A stretch of DNA of 64,000 nt from Bradyrhizobium sp. Ash2021 (GTDB lineage: Bacteria > Pseudomonadota > Alphaproteobacteria > Rhizobiales > Xanthobacteraceae): assembly GCF_031202265.1 (NCBI RefSeq), contig NZ_CP100604.1, forward strand, positions 7,918,501 through 7,982,500, given 5' to 3'. The notes below the pieces were generated by a model, which was given only the letters and a program-made list of their open reading frames with translations, did not search any database and was not told the origin of the DNA. The number at the start of each line of letters is the position of its first letter. Position 1 is the first letter of the stretch. Shown in pieces: positions 19,060 to 27,439 of this stretch. Position numbers and translations under genes: made by a program.

Positions 19060-19887
19060 ATGAATGAGGCACTTCCCCCCGTGATCGATCGCGACGCCGC
19101 CGCCAGCCTGATCGAACCGCTGACCGATCTGGTGATCCGGGCCGGCGCCGCTATCCTTGCCGTCAACCGTTCGGCCATGCAGGTCGACGGCAAGTCCGAC
19201 GGATCGCCGGTGACCGAAGCCGATCTCGCAGCCGACCGTATCATCGCCGACGGCCTCGCGCGGCTGGCCCCCCACCTGCCTTCGCTGTCCGAGGAGCGCG
19301 TCCAGCTGGCGCGGCTACCATATAAGGGCAGCTTCTTCCTGATCGACCCGCTCGACGGCACCAAGGAATTCGTCGCCGGCCGCAACGAATTCACCGTCAA
19401 TCTGGCGCTGATAACCGACGGGACGCCGCTGCTCGGCATCGTCGGCGCGCCGGCGCTCGGTGTGATCTGGCGCGGCATCGTCGGCCGCGGCGCGGAGCGG
19501 CTGACGATGCGCGACGGGGCGGCCCCACGCGTCGAGCCGATCCATACGCGTCCCTGCCCGCCGCGTGGCGCGCCCTGGACCGTGGCGGTCAGCCGCTCGC
19601 ATGGCGATGAGCGGACCGAAGCGTTTATCGCGGCGAGATCGGGCGCGGTTCGGGCCGTGCTCGGCTCGGCGGTCAAATTCGGCCGGGTGGCCGAGGGCGG
19701 CGTCGATATCTATCCCCGCCTGTCGCCGACCTGCGAATGGGATGTCGCGGCGGGCCATGCGGTGGTCACGGCCGCCGGCGGCAAGATCACGGATTCGAAG
19801 GGCGCCGCCTTGCATTTCGGCTCGGGTGCTGCGGATTTCATCGTGCCGGAGTTCATCGCCTGGGGCGATCCTTCGGCAGCGTCCTGA
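19060..19887 (+). CDS. cysQ: 3'(2'),5'-bisphosphate nucleotidase CysQ
   Basis: This 275-residue inositol-monophosphatase-fold enzyme hydrolyses PAP formed during sulfate assimilation. The metal-site motifs are present: SPVTEADLAADRII, FFLIDPLDGTKEFVAGRNEFTVN and CEWDVAAGHAVVTAAGG. Length is normal. It runs divergently from chpT. Its stop is one base from the stop of the convergent YHS gene. CysQ is favoured over SuhB because of the KEFVAGRNEFTVN stretch. Confidence 0.92.
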   Translation: MNEALPPVIDRDAAASLIEPLTDLVIRAGAAILAVNRSAMQVDGKSDGSPVTEADLAADRIIADGLARLAPHLPSLSEERVQLARLPYKGSFFLIDPLDGTKEFVAGRNEFTVNLALITDGTPLLGIVGAPALGVIWRGIVGRGAERLTMRDGAAPRVEPIHTRPCPPRGAPWTVAVSRSHGDERTEAFIAARSGAVRAVLGSAVKFGRVAEGGVDIYPRLSPTCEWDVAAGHAVVTAAGGKITDSKGAALHFGSGAADFIVPEFIAWGDPSAAS

Positions 19888-19888
19888 T

Positions 19889-20428
19889 TTACTGCGCCAG
19901 GGTCTGTTCCAGCTCCGGCCAGCGCGCGGTGGCGCCTTTCAGGAAACGGGCCGGATCGGCGGCGAAGGCGTCGCGGCTTTGCTCGCGGCCGAACAGATAA
20001 AGCCGCGCGCCCGTCACCAGCCAAAACCGCGGGTTACCGGCATAGGTCACGCCGCGCCCCAGATCGACCGGATCGTAGCCGCCGAATTGCGGGCTGTAGA
20101 CCTCGGGATGGGCCACGAACGAGGCGCGGTTGCCCTCGTTGCGGAACCGCCAGACCGCGCCCGATTCCGAGGCCTCGAAGTCCACCACGCCCTGGACCGC
20201 GATGGAATCGGTGAAATAGGCGACGGGGTCGAAACCTTCGATGGCGAGGCCCGAATAGTGGTTCACCACCACCCGTTCGGTGGTCGCGGCCAGGGCCGAT
20301 AAATCACAGCCGGGCAAATCAAGGCAAATAGACGCGAAAAAGCCCGCCAATAGGGCCAAAAAGGCCTTGCCGAGGGGCCAACCGTATCTTTCCTGCCGTT
20401 GTGCCGTCATAGTTGGTACCGATAACAT
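19889..20428 (-). CDS. YHS-domain protein with N-terminal signal or anchor
   Basis: This 179-residue protein has a hydrophobic N-terminal segment (AFLALLAGFFASICLDLPG, about 20-45), likely a signal peptide or anchor. A YHS-type domain follows, with YSGLAIEGFDPVAYFTD and WRFRNEGNRASFVAHPEVYSPQFGGY. YHS domains bind metals in some proteins, but the exported class has no settled function. A second ATG at 20410 (MTAQRQERYGWP) may be the true start, since neither has a clear ribosome site. It is convergent with cysQ. Confidence 0.85.
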   Translation of the reverse strand: MLSVPTMTAQRQERYGWPLGKAFLALLAGFFASICLDLPGCDLSALAATTERVVVNHYSGLAIEGFDPVAYFTDSIAVQGVVDFEASESGAVWRFRNEGNRASFVAHPEVYSPQFGGYDPVDLGRGVTYAGNPRFWLVTGARLYLFGREQSRDAFAADPARFLKGATARWPELEQTLAQ

Positions 20429-20519
20429 TCGAGTCGAGGGGACACTGGACGCAACCTAGAGCCGTGCTTGTTGGTGACAGGTTAAGGTGGCGGCCAGAAT
20501 TCGATACCAGGGGTTCTTT

Positions 20520-21134
20520 ATGATTTTCGCATCACGCCTAGCCGCGGTAGCGCTCGCCGCGCTGATGTGCTGGACCGTGCCCGTCTCGGCGCAGCAGGCA
20601 CCGCCACCGGAACAGCTGCCGCCGCAGGCACCTCCGCCACAGCGCCAGCCCAACACCTACGGGCCGGACGAACTGGTCGGCGCCGGGCACAAATTCTTCG
20701 GCAACGTCTCGCGCGGGCTCGCCTCCATCATCGAGCGCGCGGTCAGCCAATGGGGCCTGCCCAATGGCTACGTGCTGGGCGAAGAAGGCTCGGGCGCCTT
20801 CGTGGCCGGCCTGCGCTATGGCGAAGGCACGCTCTACACCAAGAATGCCGGCGACTTGCGGGTCTACTGGCAGGGTCCCTCGGTCGGCTTCGACTGGGGC
20901 GGCGACGGCGCTCGCACCATGACGCTGGTCTACAATCTGCCGGCCACCAACGCGATCTACCAGCGCTTCGTCGGCATCGACGGCTCGGCCTATATCGTCG
21001 GCGGCTTCGGCATGACCGCGCTGACCGCCAACAACATCGTGCTGGTGCCGATCCGCTCCGGCATCGGCTTGAGGCTCGGCGCCAATATCGGCTACCTCAA
21101 ATACACCCCGCGCGCGACCTGGAACCCGTTCTGA
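20520..21134 (+). CDS. DUF1134 / EipA-like periplasmic envelope-integrity protein
   Basis: I chose ATG 20520 (MIFASRLAAVALAALM), which gives a 204-residue product with a clean signal peptide ending near VSAQQA. A Pro/Gln-rich linker follows, then the DUF1134 core with GYVLGEEGSGAFVAGLRYGE, VGFDWGGDGARTM and GFGMTALTANNIVLVPIRSG. The Brucella member, EipA, is needed for envelope stress resistance and is under CtrA control. A TTAA half-site is present upstream here but no complete CtrA box is visible. Confidence 0.88.
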   Translation: MIFASRLAAVALAALMCWTVPVSAQQAPPPEQLPPQAPPPQRQPNTYGPDELVGAGHKFFGNVSRGLASIIERAVSQWGLPNGYVLGEEGSGAFVAGLRYGEGTLYTKNAGDLRVYWQGPSVGFDWGGDGARTMTLVYNLPATNAIYQRFVGIDGSAYIVGGFGMTALTANNIVLVPIRSGIGLRLGANIGYLKYTPRATWNPF

Positions 21135-21238
21135 CGTCCTCTTTCGGGGCAACGTCCGGGACAGCAACGCCTCCGGTTGACGATTCACGTTAACGCGGCA
21201 TTGGGCTGGCCTTTTGCCGGTCCGCCATGGCATTGTGA

Positions 21239-21253
21239 TTAACGATTTGTTTA
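21239..21253. promoter_or_regulatory. Candidate CtrA box upstream of coiled-coil membrane protein
   Basis: TTAA-CGATTTG-TTTA matches the CtrA consensus with one mismatch, the same form as the box before fliI. It lies 23 bp before the start codon at 21276. A GANTC site is at 21182-21186. Inference from sequence only. Confidence 0.4.
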
Positions 21254-21275
21254 TTGCCGCGGGGAGTAACCATCC

Positions 21276-22559
21276 ATGATCGAACCGATCATGTATCTGG
21301 CGATCGGTTTTCTGGTCTCGATGCTGTTCGGTCTGATGATCGTGCCGCTGGTGCATAACCGCGCGGTCCGGCTGACGACCCGGCGTCTCGAGGCCGCCAC
21401 CCCGCTGTCGATGGCCGAAATCCAGGCCGACAAGGACCAGTTGCGCGCGGAATTCGCGATGTCGGCGCGGCGGCTCGAGATGAGCGTCGACCAGCTCAAG
21501 AACAAGACCACCAGCCAGCTCGCCGAACTCGGCAAGAAATCCGATGCGATCAACCGCATGAAGATCGAGCTTGGCGAAAAGAACGCCACGATCTTTTCGC
21601 TCGAAGCCCGCGAGAAGGCGGTCAAGGAGCAGTTGCGCGCGACCGAAGAGGAATTCGCCGCCAAGACCGAGATGCTGCGCAATGCCGAACACGCGCTGAC
21701 CGACAAGCAAGGCGAGCTTGCCAAGATCAATCACGAATTGTCCAACCGATCGTTGATGGCGGACAGCCGCCAGGTCGAACTGATCGCGGTGCGCACGCAG
21801 ATCGAGGAATTGAAGGGCCGCGTCGGCGACGCCGAAAAGGAATTCGCGGCAACCCAGGCCCGTCTCGCACAGGAGCGGACCGAATCCGAAAACGCGACGC
21901 GTGAACTCAACGAGGCGCGCAGCCAGGTTGAGAATTTGAGCCAGCGCGTCACCGATCTGGACCGCCAATTGATCGTCCAGGTCAAGGAAGCCGAGATGCT
22001 CGGCAACCGCGTCAACGATCTCGAAGGCCGGCTGGCGACGCAAGGCAAGCTGCTCGCCGAACGCGAATATGAAAACAACCAGCTCAAGCAGGCCAACGAG
22101 GCCGCCGACCGCATGGCCAAGGAATTGCACGTCGAGATCGCCGCCCTGAGCGGCGGCGGCAATTCGCCCGCGATCGAAAAGCTGCGCACCGAGAAGGCCG
22201 CGGTCGAGGATCAACTCCGCGTCGCGCGCGACGAACGCGCCAAATTGCAGCGCGACATCAACGCGATCCAGCAGCAGGCCGAGAGTTCCTGGGCGACCGA
22301 GCGGATGGAAAACGCGCTGCTGCGCGAGCGCATCAACGACATCGCCGCCGAAGTCGCAAAACTCGCGATGCAGCTCGAGGGTCCGAATTCGGCGATCGAG
22401 GCCATGCTGGCCGCGGAACCGGCGGCGCCCAAAACCCCGCCCAAACCGGCCAATGGCGCCGCGGCGCCAGCCGCCATCCCCGAAGGCGGCGGCACGCTGG
22501 CCGAACGGATCCGGGCGCTGCAGTCGCATGCCTCCCGCGCTCGCCAGCAGGGGGCGTAA
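21276..22559 (+). CDS. Membrane-anchored coiled-coil protein, unknown function
   Basis: This 427-residue protein starts with one membrane helix (IMYLAIGFLVSMLFGLMIVPLV). It continues as a long, charged heptad-type coiled coil from about residue 50 to 360, rich in Glu, Lys, Gln, Leu and Ala. It ends in a Pro/Ala-rich linker and short tail. No enzymatic motif is visible. Such proteins are often structural or scaffold factors at the inner membrane. A candidate CtrA box and a GANTC site upstream hint at cell-cycle expression. The architecture is seen directly; the role is unknown. Confidence 0.85.
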   Translation: MIEPIMYLAIGFLVSMLFGLMIVPLVHNRAVRLTTRRLEAATPLSMAEIQADKDQLRAEFAMSARRLEMSVDQLKNKTTSQLAELGKKSDAINRMKIELGEKNATIFSLEAREKAVKEQLRATEEEFAAKTEMLRNAEHALTDKQGELAKINHELSNRSLMADSRQVELIAVRTQIEELKGRVGDAEKEFAATQARLAQERTESENATRELNEARSQVENLSQRVTDLDRQLIVQVKEAEMLGNRVNDLEGRLATQGKLLAEREYENNQLKQANEAADRMAKELHVEIAALSGGGNSPAIEKLRTEKAAVEDQLRVARDERAKLQRDINAIQQQAESSWATERMENALLRERINDIAAEVAKLAMQLEGPNSAIEAMLAAEPAAPKTPPKPANGAAAPAAIPEGGGTLAERIRALQSHASRARQQGA

Positions 22560-22688
22560 ATCTCTTCGCCCTTGACCTGACTGATCGCTTGACACTATGG
22601 GCCTGCACTTCGTAAATCGCGGGCTCTGACGAGGCATCTTTGCGATCCGGCGCCGCTTTAGGGCCTCTGGTCGTGCGCCAAAAATCCC

Positions 22689-22763
22689 GGACGCATAGCT
22701 CAGCGGGAGAGCGTTCCCTTCACACGGGAGAGGTCCAAGGTTCGATCCCTTGTGCGTCCACCA
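22689..22763 (+). tRNA. tRNA-Val (anticodon CAC)
   Basis: The cloverleaf is complete. The acceptor is GGACGCA / TGCGTCC, the D stem GCTC / GAGC, and the anticodon stem TTCCC / GGGAG encloses loop TTCACAC with CAC at 34-36. The T stem is CAAGG / CCTTG with loop TTCGATC, and CCA is encoded. Total length is 75 bases. Confidence 0.96.
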
Positions 22764-22829
22764 TATTTGATTTTGCCGCCAGGCCCGGCAGAGACATTCA
22801 CAGACAGAGCGCAAAGCGCGATCCCGGCT

Positions 22830-23237
22830 TTAACCCGACCGCTGGAAATTGGCCGGACCAGGCGACGCGTCTTCGTGAGATGAGAGCCGGTTGAGTTCGA
22901 CCAGTAAATCCTGCACGGCGACATCAAGCTCGTTTCGCCGGATTCCCGGATCGACACGCCGTCCGTCCCGCGATCGCCGGTCGCGGCCGGCACGATCGTC
23001 GTTCGCTGCGATCTGCAGGCGATCGAGATCGATGGTAAAATCCCCTGCCGGTTCGACAGGCCGCCGATCCGGTTCTGGATTTTGCAGCTCTGGGTTCGGA
23101 CGAGGGACCGCCTCGCCGGGCCAGTCCCGGAGCCTGTGTCTGCGCCTGTGACGGCGTTGGCGGGAAACGAGTTCGCGTGCGCCATACCCCAAGCCAAAGC
23201 TCGCGCCGATGATGACAGCAAGGATGAGAAACTCCAT
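22830..23237 (-). CDS. Small single-pass membrane protein, unknown function
   Basis: I chose the ATG at 23237, preceded by AGGA at good spacing. The 135-residue product has one N-terminal membrane segment (MEFLILAVIIGASFGLGYGA), a strongly basic stretch (SRQRRHRRRHRLRDW), then an acidic, hydrophilic tail with DFTIDLDRLQIAAND and a helical LDVAVQDLLVELNRL. No family is recognised. It is convergent with the tRNA-Val gene. Confidence 0.6.
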   Translation of the reverse strand: MEFLILAVIIGASFGLGYGARELVSRQRRHRRRHRLRDWPGEAVPRPNPELQNPEPDRRPVEPAGDFTIDLDRLQIAANDDRAGRDRRSRDGRRVDPGIRRNELDVAVQDLLVELNRLSSHEDASPGPANFQRSG

Positions 23238-23391
23238 GTCGTCGTCCTGTGTTGCCCTGCCACGGTTCATTTACCTCAATAATTGCGGCGAGGAATTGAC
23301 CGCAGCAGGTTCCGTATGCCGAGCGACCGCATGCCTCATCTCGCCCCGCGACCAATTCGTCGCGTCGCTCCTCGCAATGACGACAGAGCCG

Positions 23392-23490
23392 TCATCCCCC
23401 GCGCATGCGGGGGATCCAGTACGCCGCGGCCTCTCGGTTCAATCGCTCGCGTCTCTGGAATACTGGATCCCCCGCATGCGCGGGTGATGA
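23392..23490. repeat. Inverted repeat pair, 30-bp arms
   Basis: The left arm 23392-23421 and right arm 23461-23490 are inverted copies matching at 29 of 30 positions. The core of each is itself palindromic around GCATGC. They flank a 39-bp spacer. This is a REP/BIME-like intergenic element. Confidence 0.85.
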
Positions 23491-23519
23491 CGACCAGGGG
23501 TGTGGCACTGACTTATCCA

Positions 23520-23599
23520 CGTCATTGCGAGCGCAGCGAAGCAATCCATTCTTTCTTTTGCGCGGCCAAATGGATTGCTTCGCTGCGCTCGCAATGACG
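23520..23599. repeat. Inverted repeat pair, 29-bp perfect arms
   Basis: The left arm 23520-23548 (starting CGTCATTGCGAGCGCAGCG) and the right arm 23571-23599 are perfect inverted copies separated by 22 bp. A diverged copy of the same family lies at 56393-56480, so this is a dispersed repeat. Confidence 0.88.
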
Positions 23600-23677
23600 C
23601 TCCCATGACATGCCTTCGCGTCTCGCGGCGTGATACGCCCGAGCTGTTGAAAAATCTTCCGCCCGAAAGAGGGCGCA

Positions 23678-23779
23678 GGGAATGCCGGGTGCTTGCTGCA
23701 CCCGCGGTCTCGTGCGCAAAATGCACAAAAGAAAGCGCACACGAGCATACAGGTACAGTCGGAGCATTCCGGCATTCCC
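23678..23779. repeat. Structured intergenic element with 11-bp inverted arms
   Basis: GGGAATGCCGG (23678-23688) pairs exactly with CCGGCATTCCC (23769-23779). An inner hairpin (CGGGTG..CACCCG, near 23686-23704) follows the left arm. Sequence composition is low-coding. It may be another repeat family member or a structured RNA; no function can be assigned. Confidence 0.45.
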
Positions 23780-24332
23780 CGCACAATGGTTTTACGGCTT
23801 ATGCCGCGCTCTCCCCGGCGACGAATTCGTCTTGTCACCGTCATCGGCGGATTAAGGTATTTCGAATGCCCGGTTGGGCTCGAAAGACCTCCGCCGATTT
23901 AGCACCAGCAACGGGTGCCAGGACCACACGGTTTTGCCGTACGCTTCAGCGCTGTTCGTCTACGCGCTGGCCGATCGTTCACAAGCCGAAGCCCGCCCTG
24001 CGATCGCCTCGCGCGACGACGCTGCCGCGTCCACCGCATCCCATCCCAACGTTCGTGACGATGGCCAACGCCCCTCTGAGGGATGAGACGGCGGGGTTTC
24101 TACCGGTGATTTGGGGGAGGTGGGAAGAGGAATATTTTCGCGGGAAGGTCTGGACAGGGCAAATCACGTTGAATCGGCTTACGAAATCGCCCTGCGCGCG
24201 CAGGCTCTAGCGCCGGCCAATTCCCGGAAACCGGCCCCGGCCGTCACGCCGATCCGGGCTTTTACCGGGCTTTTATTTGTGTTCCGCCTCCGATACCCTT
24301 GAGTTTTAAGCGTTGGATTTCAGGGGCGTTCG

Positions 24333-24743
24333 ATGGGTAATGGTGCCGATTACATCCTCAAGCTAAAACCGTGGTCGCTCTCCACCTTCATGGCTGCATT
24401 TTTGGCCGTCGTTTTTGCAGCGACCATGCAGGAGGTGTTGGCCTCTTTCGGCGCCACGCTGTACTTCGCCGCGTTCTTTCCTGCGATCCTGATGGCGAGC
24501 CTTTTGGGCGGCGTTCCGGCCGGCATTTTTGCGGCCGTTCTCGCGATCCCGATCGTGTGGTGGGCGTTCATGCCGCCGATCTTCGAATTCAATCCCCTCA
24601 CCCGTGAAGACTACGACAGTCTTGCGATCTTCGTGTTGTGCAGCTCATTGCTGATCTGCTTTTCACATCTGTACCGGGAAGCGCTGGCGATCCGGATGAA
24701 ATTCCCTGGCGAGTCGGACCTCACCAGACGCTTGCCGAACTAG
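24333..24743 (+). CDS. DUF4118-type membrane protein without kinase domain
   Basis: This 136-residue protein has four hydrophobic segments and the DUF4118 pattern YFAAFFPAILMASLLGGVPAGIFAAVLAIP. This module is usually the N-terminal sensor part of KdpD-type or HWE histidine kinases, but here it ends after the membrane part. It may be a stand-alone sensor module or a remnant. A 76-residue membrane protein follows 6 bp later. Confidence 0.7.
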   Translation: MGNGADYILKLKPWSLSTFMAAFLAVVFAATMQEVLASFGATLYFAAFFPAILMASLLGGVPAGIFAAVLAIPIVWWAFMPPIFEFNPLTREDYDSLAIFVLCSSLLICFSHLYREALAIRMKFPGESDLTRRLPN

Positions 24744-24749
24744 CCGCCG

Positions 24750-24980
24750 ATGAGCCTGCAAAAACTCGTCATCCTCATCACCAGCCTGACCGGCGGCGCG
24801 ATCGGCTTGTTCGCACCGGTCGGCGTCGTCAAATGGCTGCTGCAGAAAGAGCCCGAGGACGCCGGAATCCTGACGCTGTTTTTCTTTCCGGTGTGGTGCG
24901 TGCTGCTGGTAGCGGGATTATTGATCGGACGTCGGCTGGGGCTGCTCCTGACCGGCGGCAAGCGGGCGCTGCAGAGGTAG
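24750..24980 (+). CDS. Small two-helix membrane protein, unknown
   Basis: This 76-residue protein has two hydrophobic segments (about 5-30 and 42-64, ILTLFFFPVWCVLLVAGLLIG) and a basic C-terminus. It starts 6 bp after the DUF4118 gene and is probably co-transcribed. No family is recognised. Confidence 0.6.
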   Translation: MSLQKLVILITSLTGGAIGLFAPVGVVKWLLQKEPEDAGILTLFFFPVWCVLLVAGLLIGRRLGLLLTGGKRALQR

Positions 24981-25033
24981 CGCCAGCAGGACTTCGAGAA
25001 CGCAACATTCTCACATCGAAAATTGTCCGGCCA

Positions 25034-25288
25034 TCACTGAATCGTTTCGTGCACATCAAGAATTGGGACGTCCGGCGTGTTGATGACTTCTGCGACCACA
25101 TTGTAAGACACGTCGATCTTACCCGGCTTTTTCGGGTCGGCTGTGACGGACCGCACGTGCAACGTGGCGCGAACCGATCGGCCGTCGCTCAGGGTTATTT
25201 CCGTCACGCCATGGCGGATGTGGGAAACAGTCGGGCCGGTGCGAGGACAGATCTGGAAGGAAAACGGCTGGAGATATCCGAAGGTCAT
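25034..25288 (-). CDS. Small hypothetical protein, 84 residues
   Basis: I chose ATG 25288 (MTFGYLQPFSFQICPRTGP), which has AGGTGG upstream at good spacing. The product has alternating hydrophobic residues typical of a beta-sheet protein (VTEITLSDGRSVRATLHVRSV). No signal peptide or known family is recognised. It follows the small membrane-protein gene 25363-25503 on the same strand. Confidence 0.55.
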   Translation of the reverse strand: MTFGYLQPFSFQICPRTGPTVSHIRHGVTEITLSDGRSVRATLHVRSVTADPKKPGKIDVSYNVVAEVINTPDVPILDVHETIQ

Positions 25289-25362
25289 GGCATCCACCTG
25301 GTTTCTCGTGGGTTGGGTATCACCGCGGTTCGATCCCCTGTGTCGATCATCGATACGACGCC

Positions 25363-25503
25363 TCACATCCCGAACACCCAGACCGTGACGATCGTGCCCA
25401 GCGTTACCAGGCCGCTGAGGGTCCAACCGACGGCATAAGGGGCTTCATCGTCGCCGGGGCCGAGCATCGCGTCGGTCGGTCCCGTTGCTGATCGCCGGTG
25501 CAT
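25363..25503 (-). CDS. 46-residue single-pass membrane protein
   Basis: The ATG at 25503 is preceded by GAGGAG 7 bases upstream. The translation begins MHRRSATGPTDAMLGPGDDE and ends with one hydrophobic helix (GWTLSGLVTLGTIVTVWVFG) just before the stop. The strong ribosome site and complete helix support a real small gene. It is same-strand with 25034-25288. Function is unknown. Confidence 0.6.
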   Translation of the reverse strand: MHRRSATGPTDAMLGPGDDEAPYAVGWTLSGLVTLGTIVTVWVFGM

Positions 25504-25656
25504 GGCGCTTCTCCTCGAGACCCGCCCGCAACGACAACGCCGGCAACGGTCGCCGGTTCCACCTCAGACTCTCATCATGCCCGGCCTTGTGCCCTCCTTC
25601 GCTAAAGCTTCGGCGGACCGGGACCGAAGTGTCGATCGGCGTTCAACTTTGCCCCC

Positions 25657-27420
25657 CGTATTGCCTCATCTGAGGATGTTACTTTCGCTTGACGGATGTA
25701 GCTCCGACTGTCGGCCGGGCCGAGGTTGCGTCGTTGCTCGCAGGATCGGAGGGACTGGGGACGTCGCGGAGTGCCCATCACACGCAGCGCCGGCCCCAGT
25801 CCCGGGATCACCAATGGTGGCCGGTGCCGTACCCCCGGCCATGCGCGGGATGATCACCTCGGCTGCGTTGCGTCTGAGTGATCGCAACAAGCGCTGCACG
25901 ATGGTGTGCTGCGGCGGCCCGAATTGTTCGGGGGAGTGTTCGGCGAGACGACCGAGGATGGCCAGCGCGGTCAGACGAGGTTCGGCCGCCAGCCAGCGCT
26001 CGATGTCGGCGAGGTGCGGATCGAGCATCGATGGCATTTTCATGCGCTTTTTGTATGGCTTGTGCATGCGCCGATGGATGATGCGCTGCTCCCCCAGATG
26101 CACATCATTGCCGAGCCCCTTCGCGAACGCTGCCGCGTTCGTTGCCGGAGCCGGTGGGCTGGCTGCTGCCGCGAGCTTGCCCGCTCGGGCGCCGACGCGC
26201 GTGCCGAGCTCCGTCTGGGCGTCCCTCATCTCGGCCAGCAGGGCCACGGGATCGAGCGTGCGATAAAGCTCTCGAAGACGCCGTTTGACGCCTTTGCTCA
26301 ACTTCGGATGCGCCAGTGCGCGCGCATAGGGCGTGGCCGGAACATGATAGCGCTTGATCACTTTCGCGCCCTCGCGTCGCTTGTCCTTCAGTTTGAAGGA
26401 CGGCTGGAAGAAGTTGGTGTGCAGCCGCGATGCGGCATACAAGCGTTCCAGCACGCGTGTCGTCTCGACGCCATCGAAGCGACCGTATCCCACCAGTCGC
26501 CGGACGACCGCGCCATTCTTCTGCTCGACGAACGCCTGATCATTCTTCTTGTAGGCGCGCGAGCGTGTCACCTCGATCTTTTGCATGCGACACCAGGGCA
26601 CGACGACATCGTTCATAAACGCGCTGTCGTTGTCGAAGTCGGCGCCACGAATGAGCCAGGGAAACAGGTTCTGTGCGCACTCCATGGCTCGCACGACGAG
26701 GCCGCTCTCGCGCGTCACCAACGGCATGCATTCGGTCCAACCGGTCGCGACGTCGACCATCGTCAACGTCTGAATGAACGAGCCAGCTACAGATGTGCCG
26801 CCATGAGCCACCATGTCGACCTCGCAGAACCCCGGCGGCGGATCGTGCCAGTCGTTGAACGTCCGGATCGGAACTTCACGCCGTACCGCCGAATAAAAGC
26901 CGACCCGCCGGCGCTTACCGCCGGCTGCGGCAATTTTGGTCTCGACCAGCAGGCGATCAATCGTGGCTGCGCTGACGCCGAGCACCAGCGCTCGATCGGC
27001 ATGGTCGAGCTTGAGCCGGCCATGCCGCTCCAGCGAAGGCAGCAACGTCGGAATCATTACCCTGAGCCGCTTGCCGCAGATCCGATCCGAGGCCTCCCAC
27101 AGCGCCACCAGCGCATCCCTGATAGGGGCGCCATAGGTCGGCCTTCGCTGCCGCCGGGCCTCCGGCGAAATTGCGACATGGATGGCAAGCGCCCGAACCG
27201 CGTGCTTGCGATGCCAGCCCGTCACCGCGCAAAGCTCGTCGAGAATGCGCCCCTTATCTGCCCGCCCCGCAGATCGATAGCGGTCTACCACCGCCGCCGT
27301 GATCTCGCGCCGCGCACCCATGCTGATCCGTCCTGCCATCGGCGACACCGATCCGATTCGGTATCGCCGCCCTAATCCTGACGGTCAGTTCTCCGGTAAC
27401 ATTATTGATGAGGCAATGCG
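25657..27420 (-). mobile_element. Complete insertion sequence with terminal inverted repeats
   Basis: The ends are 14-bp inverted repeats with 13 matches: CGTATTGCCTCATC at 25657-25670 and the inverse of CGCATTGCCTCATC at 27407-27420. A further ATGTTAC is shared just inside both ends. CCCCC flanks each side (25652-25656 and 27421-27425), a possible 5-bp target duplication, though its low complexity weakens this. One transposase fills the element. It lies 19 bp from the end of the damaged oxidoreductase gene. Confidence 0.82.
25666..27348 (-). CDS. DDE transposase with integrase core
   Basis: This 560-residue transposase catalyses movement of the surrounding element. An N-terminal helix-turn-helix region includes LDELCAVTGWHRKHAVRAL (about 37-55). 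The catalytic triad appears as Asp178 (FCEVDMVAHGG), Asp239 (ADFDNDSAFMN) and Glu275 (FVEQKNGAVVRRL), with 35 residues between the last two. The YKKNDQAFVEQKNGAVVRR signature is shared with a group common in Bradyrhizobium and often filed as ISNCY. The stop codon lies within the left inverted repeat. The start is GTG 27348 or ATG 27339. The frame is intact, so it may be active. Confidence 0.9.
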   Translation of the reverse strand: MSPMAGRISMGARREITAAVVDRYRSAGRADKGRILDELCAVTGWHRKHAVRALAIHVAISPEARRQRRPTYGAPIRDALVALWEASDRICGKRLRVMIPTLLPSLERHGRLKLDHADRALVLGVSAATIDRLLVETKIAAAGGKRRRVGFYSAVRREVPIRTFNDWHDPPPGFCEVDMVAHGGTSVAGSFIQTLTMVDVATGWTECMPLVTRESGLVVRAMECAQNLFPWLIRGADFDNDSAFMNDVVVPWCRMQKIEVTRSRAYKKNDQAFVEQKNGAVVRRLVGYGRFDGVETTRVLERLYAASRLHTNFFQPSFKLKDKRREGAKVIKRYHVPATPYARALAHPKLSKGVKRRLRELYRTLDPVALLAEMRDAQTELGTRVGARAGKLAAAASPPAPATNAAAFAKGLGNDVHLGEQRIIHRRMHKPYKKRMKMPSMLDPHLADIERWLAAEPRLTALAILGRLAEHSPEQFGPPQHTIVQRLLRSLRRNAAEVIIPRMAGGTAPATIGDPGTGAGAACDGHSATSPVPPILRATTQPRPGRQSELHPSSESNILR

Positions 27421-27439
27421 CCCCCATCGGCGTCCAATT

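Larger units (their letters stand above)
23238..24332. other. Gene-poor interval with palindromic repeats
   Basis: I see no credible gene here. It holds two inverted-repeat pairs (23392-23490 and 23520-23599) and a further structured element (23678-23779). Short open frames across it overlap these repeats and lack coding character. From about 23900 to 24330 I see nothing further that I can support. Confidence 0.6.

Noticed and set aside
20538..22814. 758-residue open frame on the minus strand
   Set aside because: It lies opposite the EipA-like gene, the coiled-coil gene and the tRNA. Long antisense frames are common at high GC, and it has no family pattern.
23392..23599. Possible CRISPR array
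   Set aside because: The repeats are inverted pairs, not regularly spaced direct repeats with unique spacers, and no cas genes are present.
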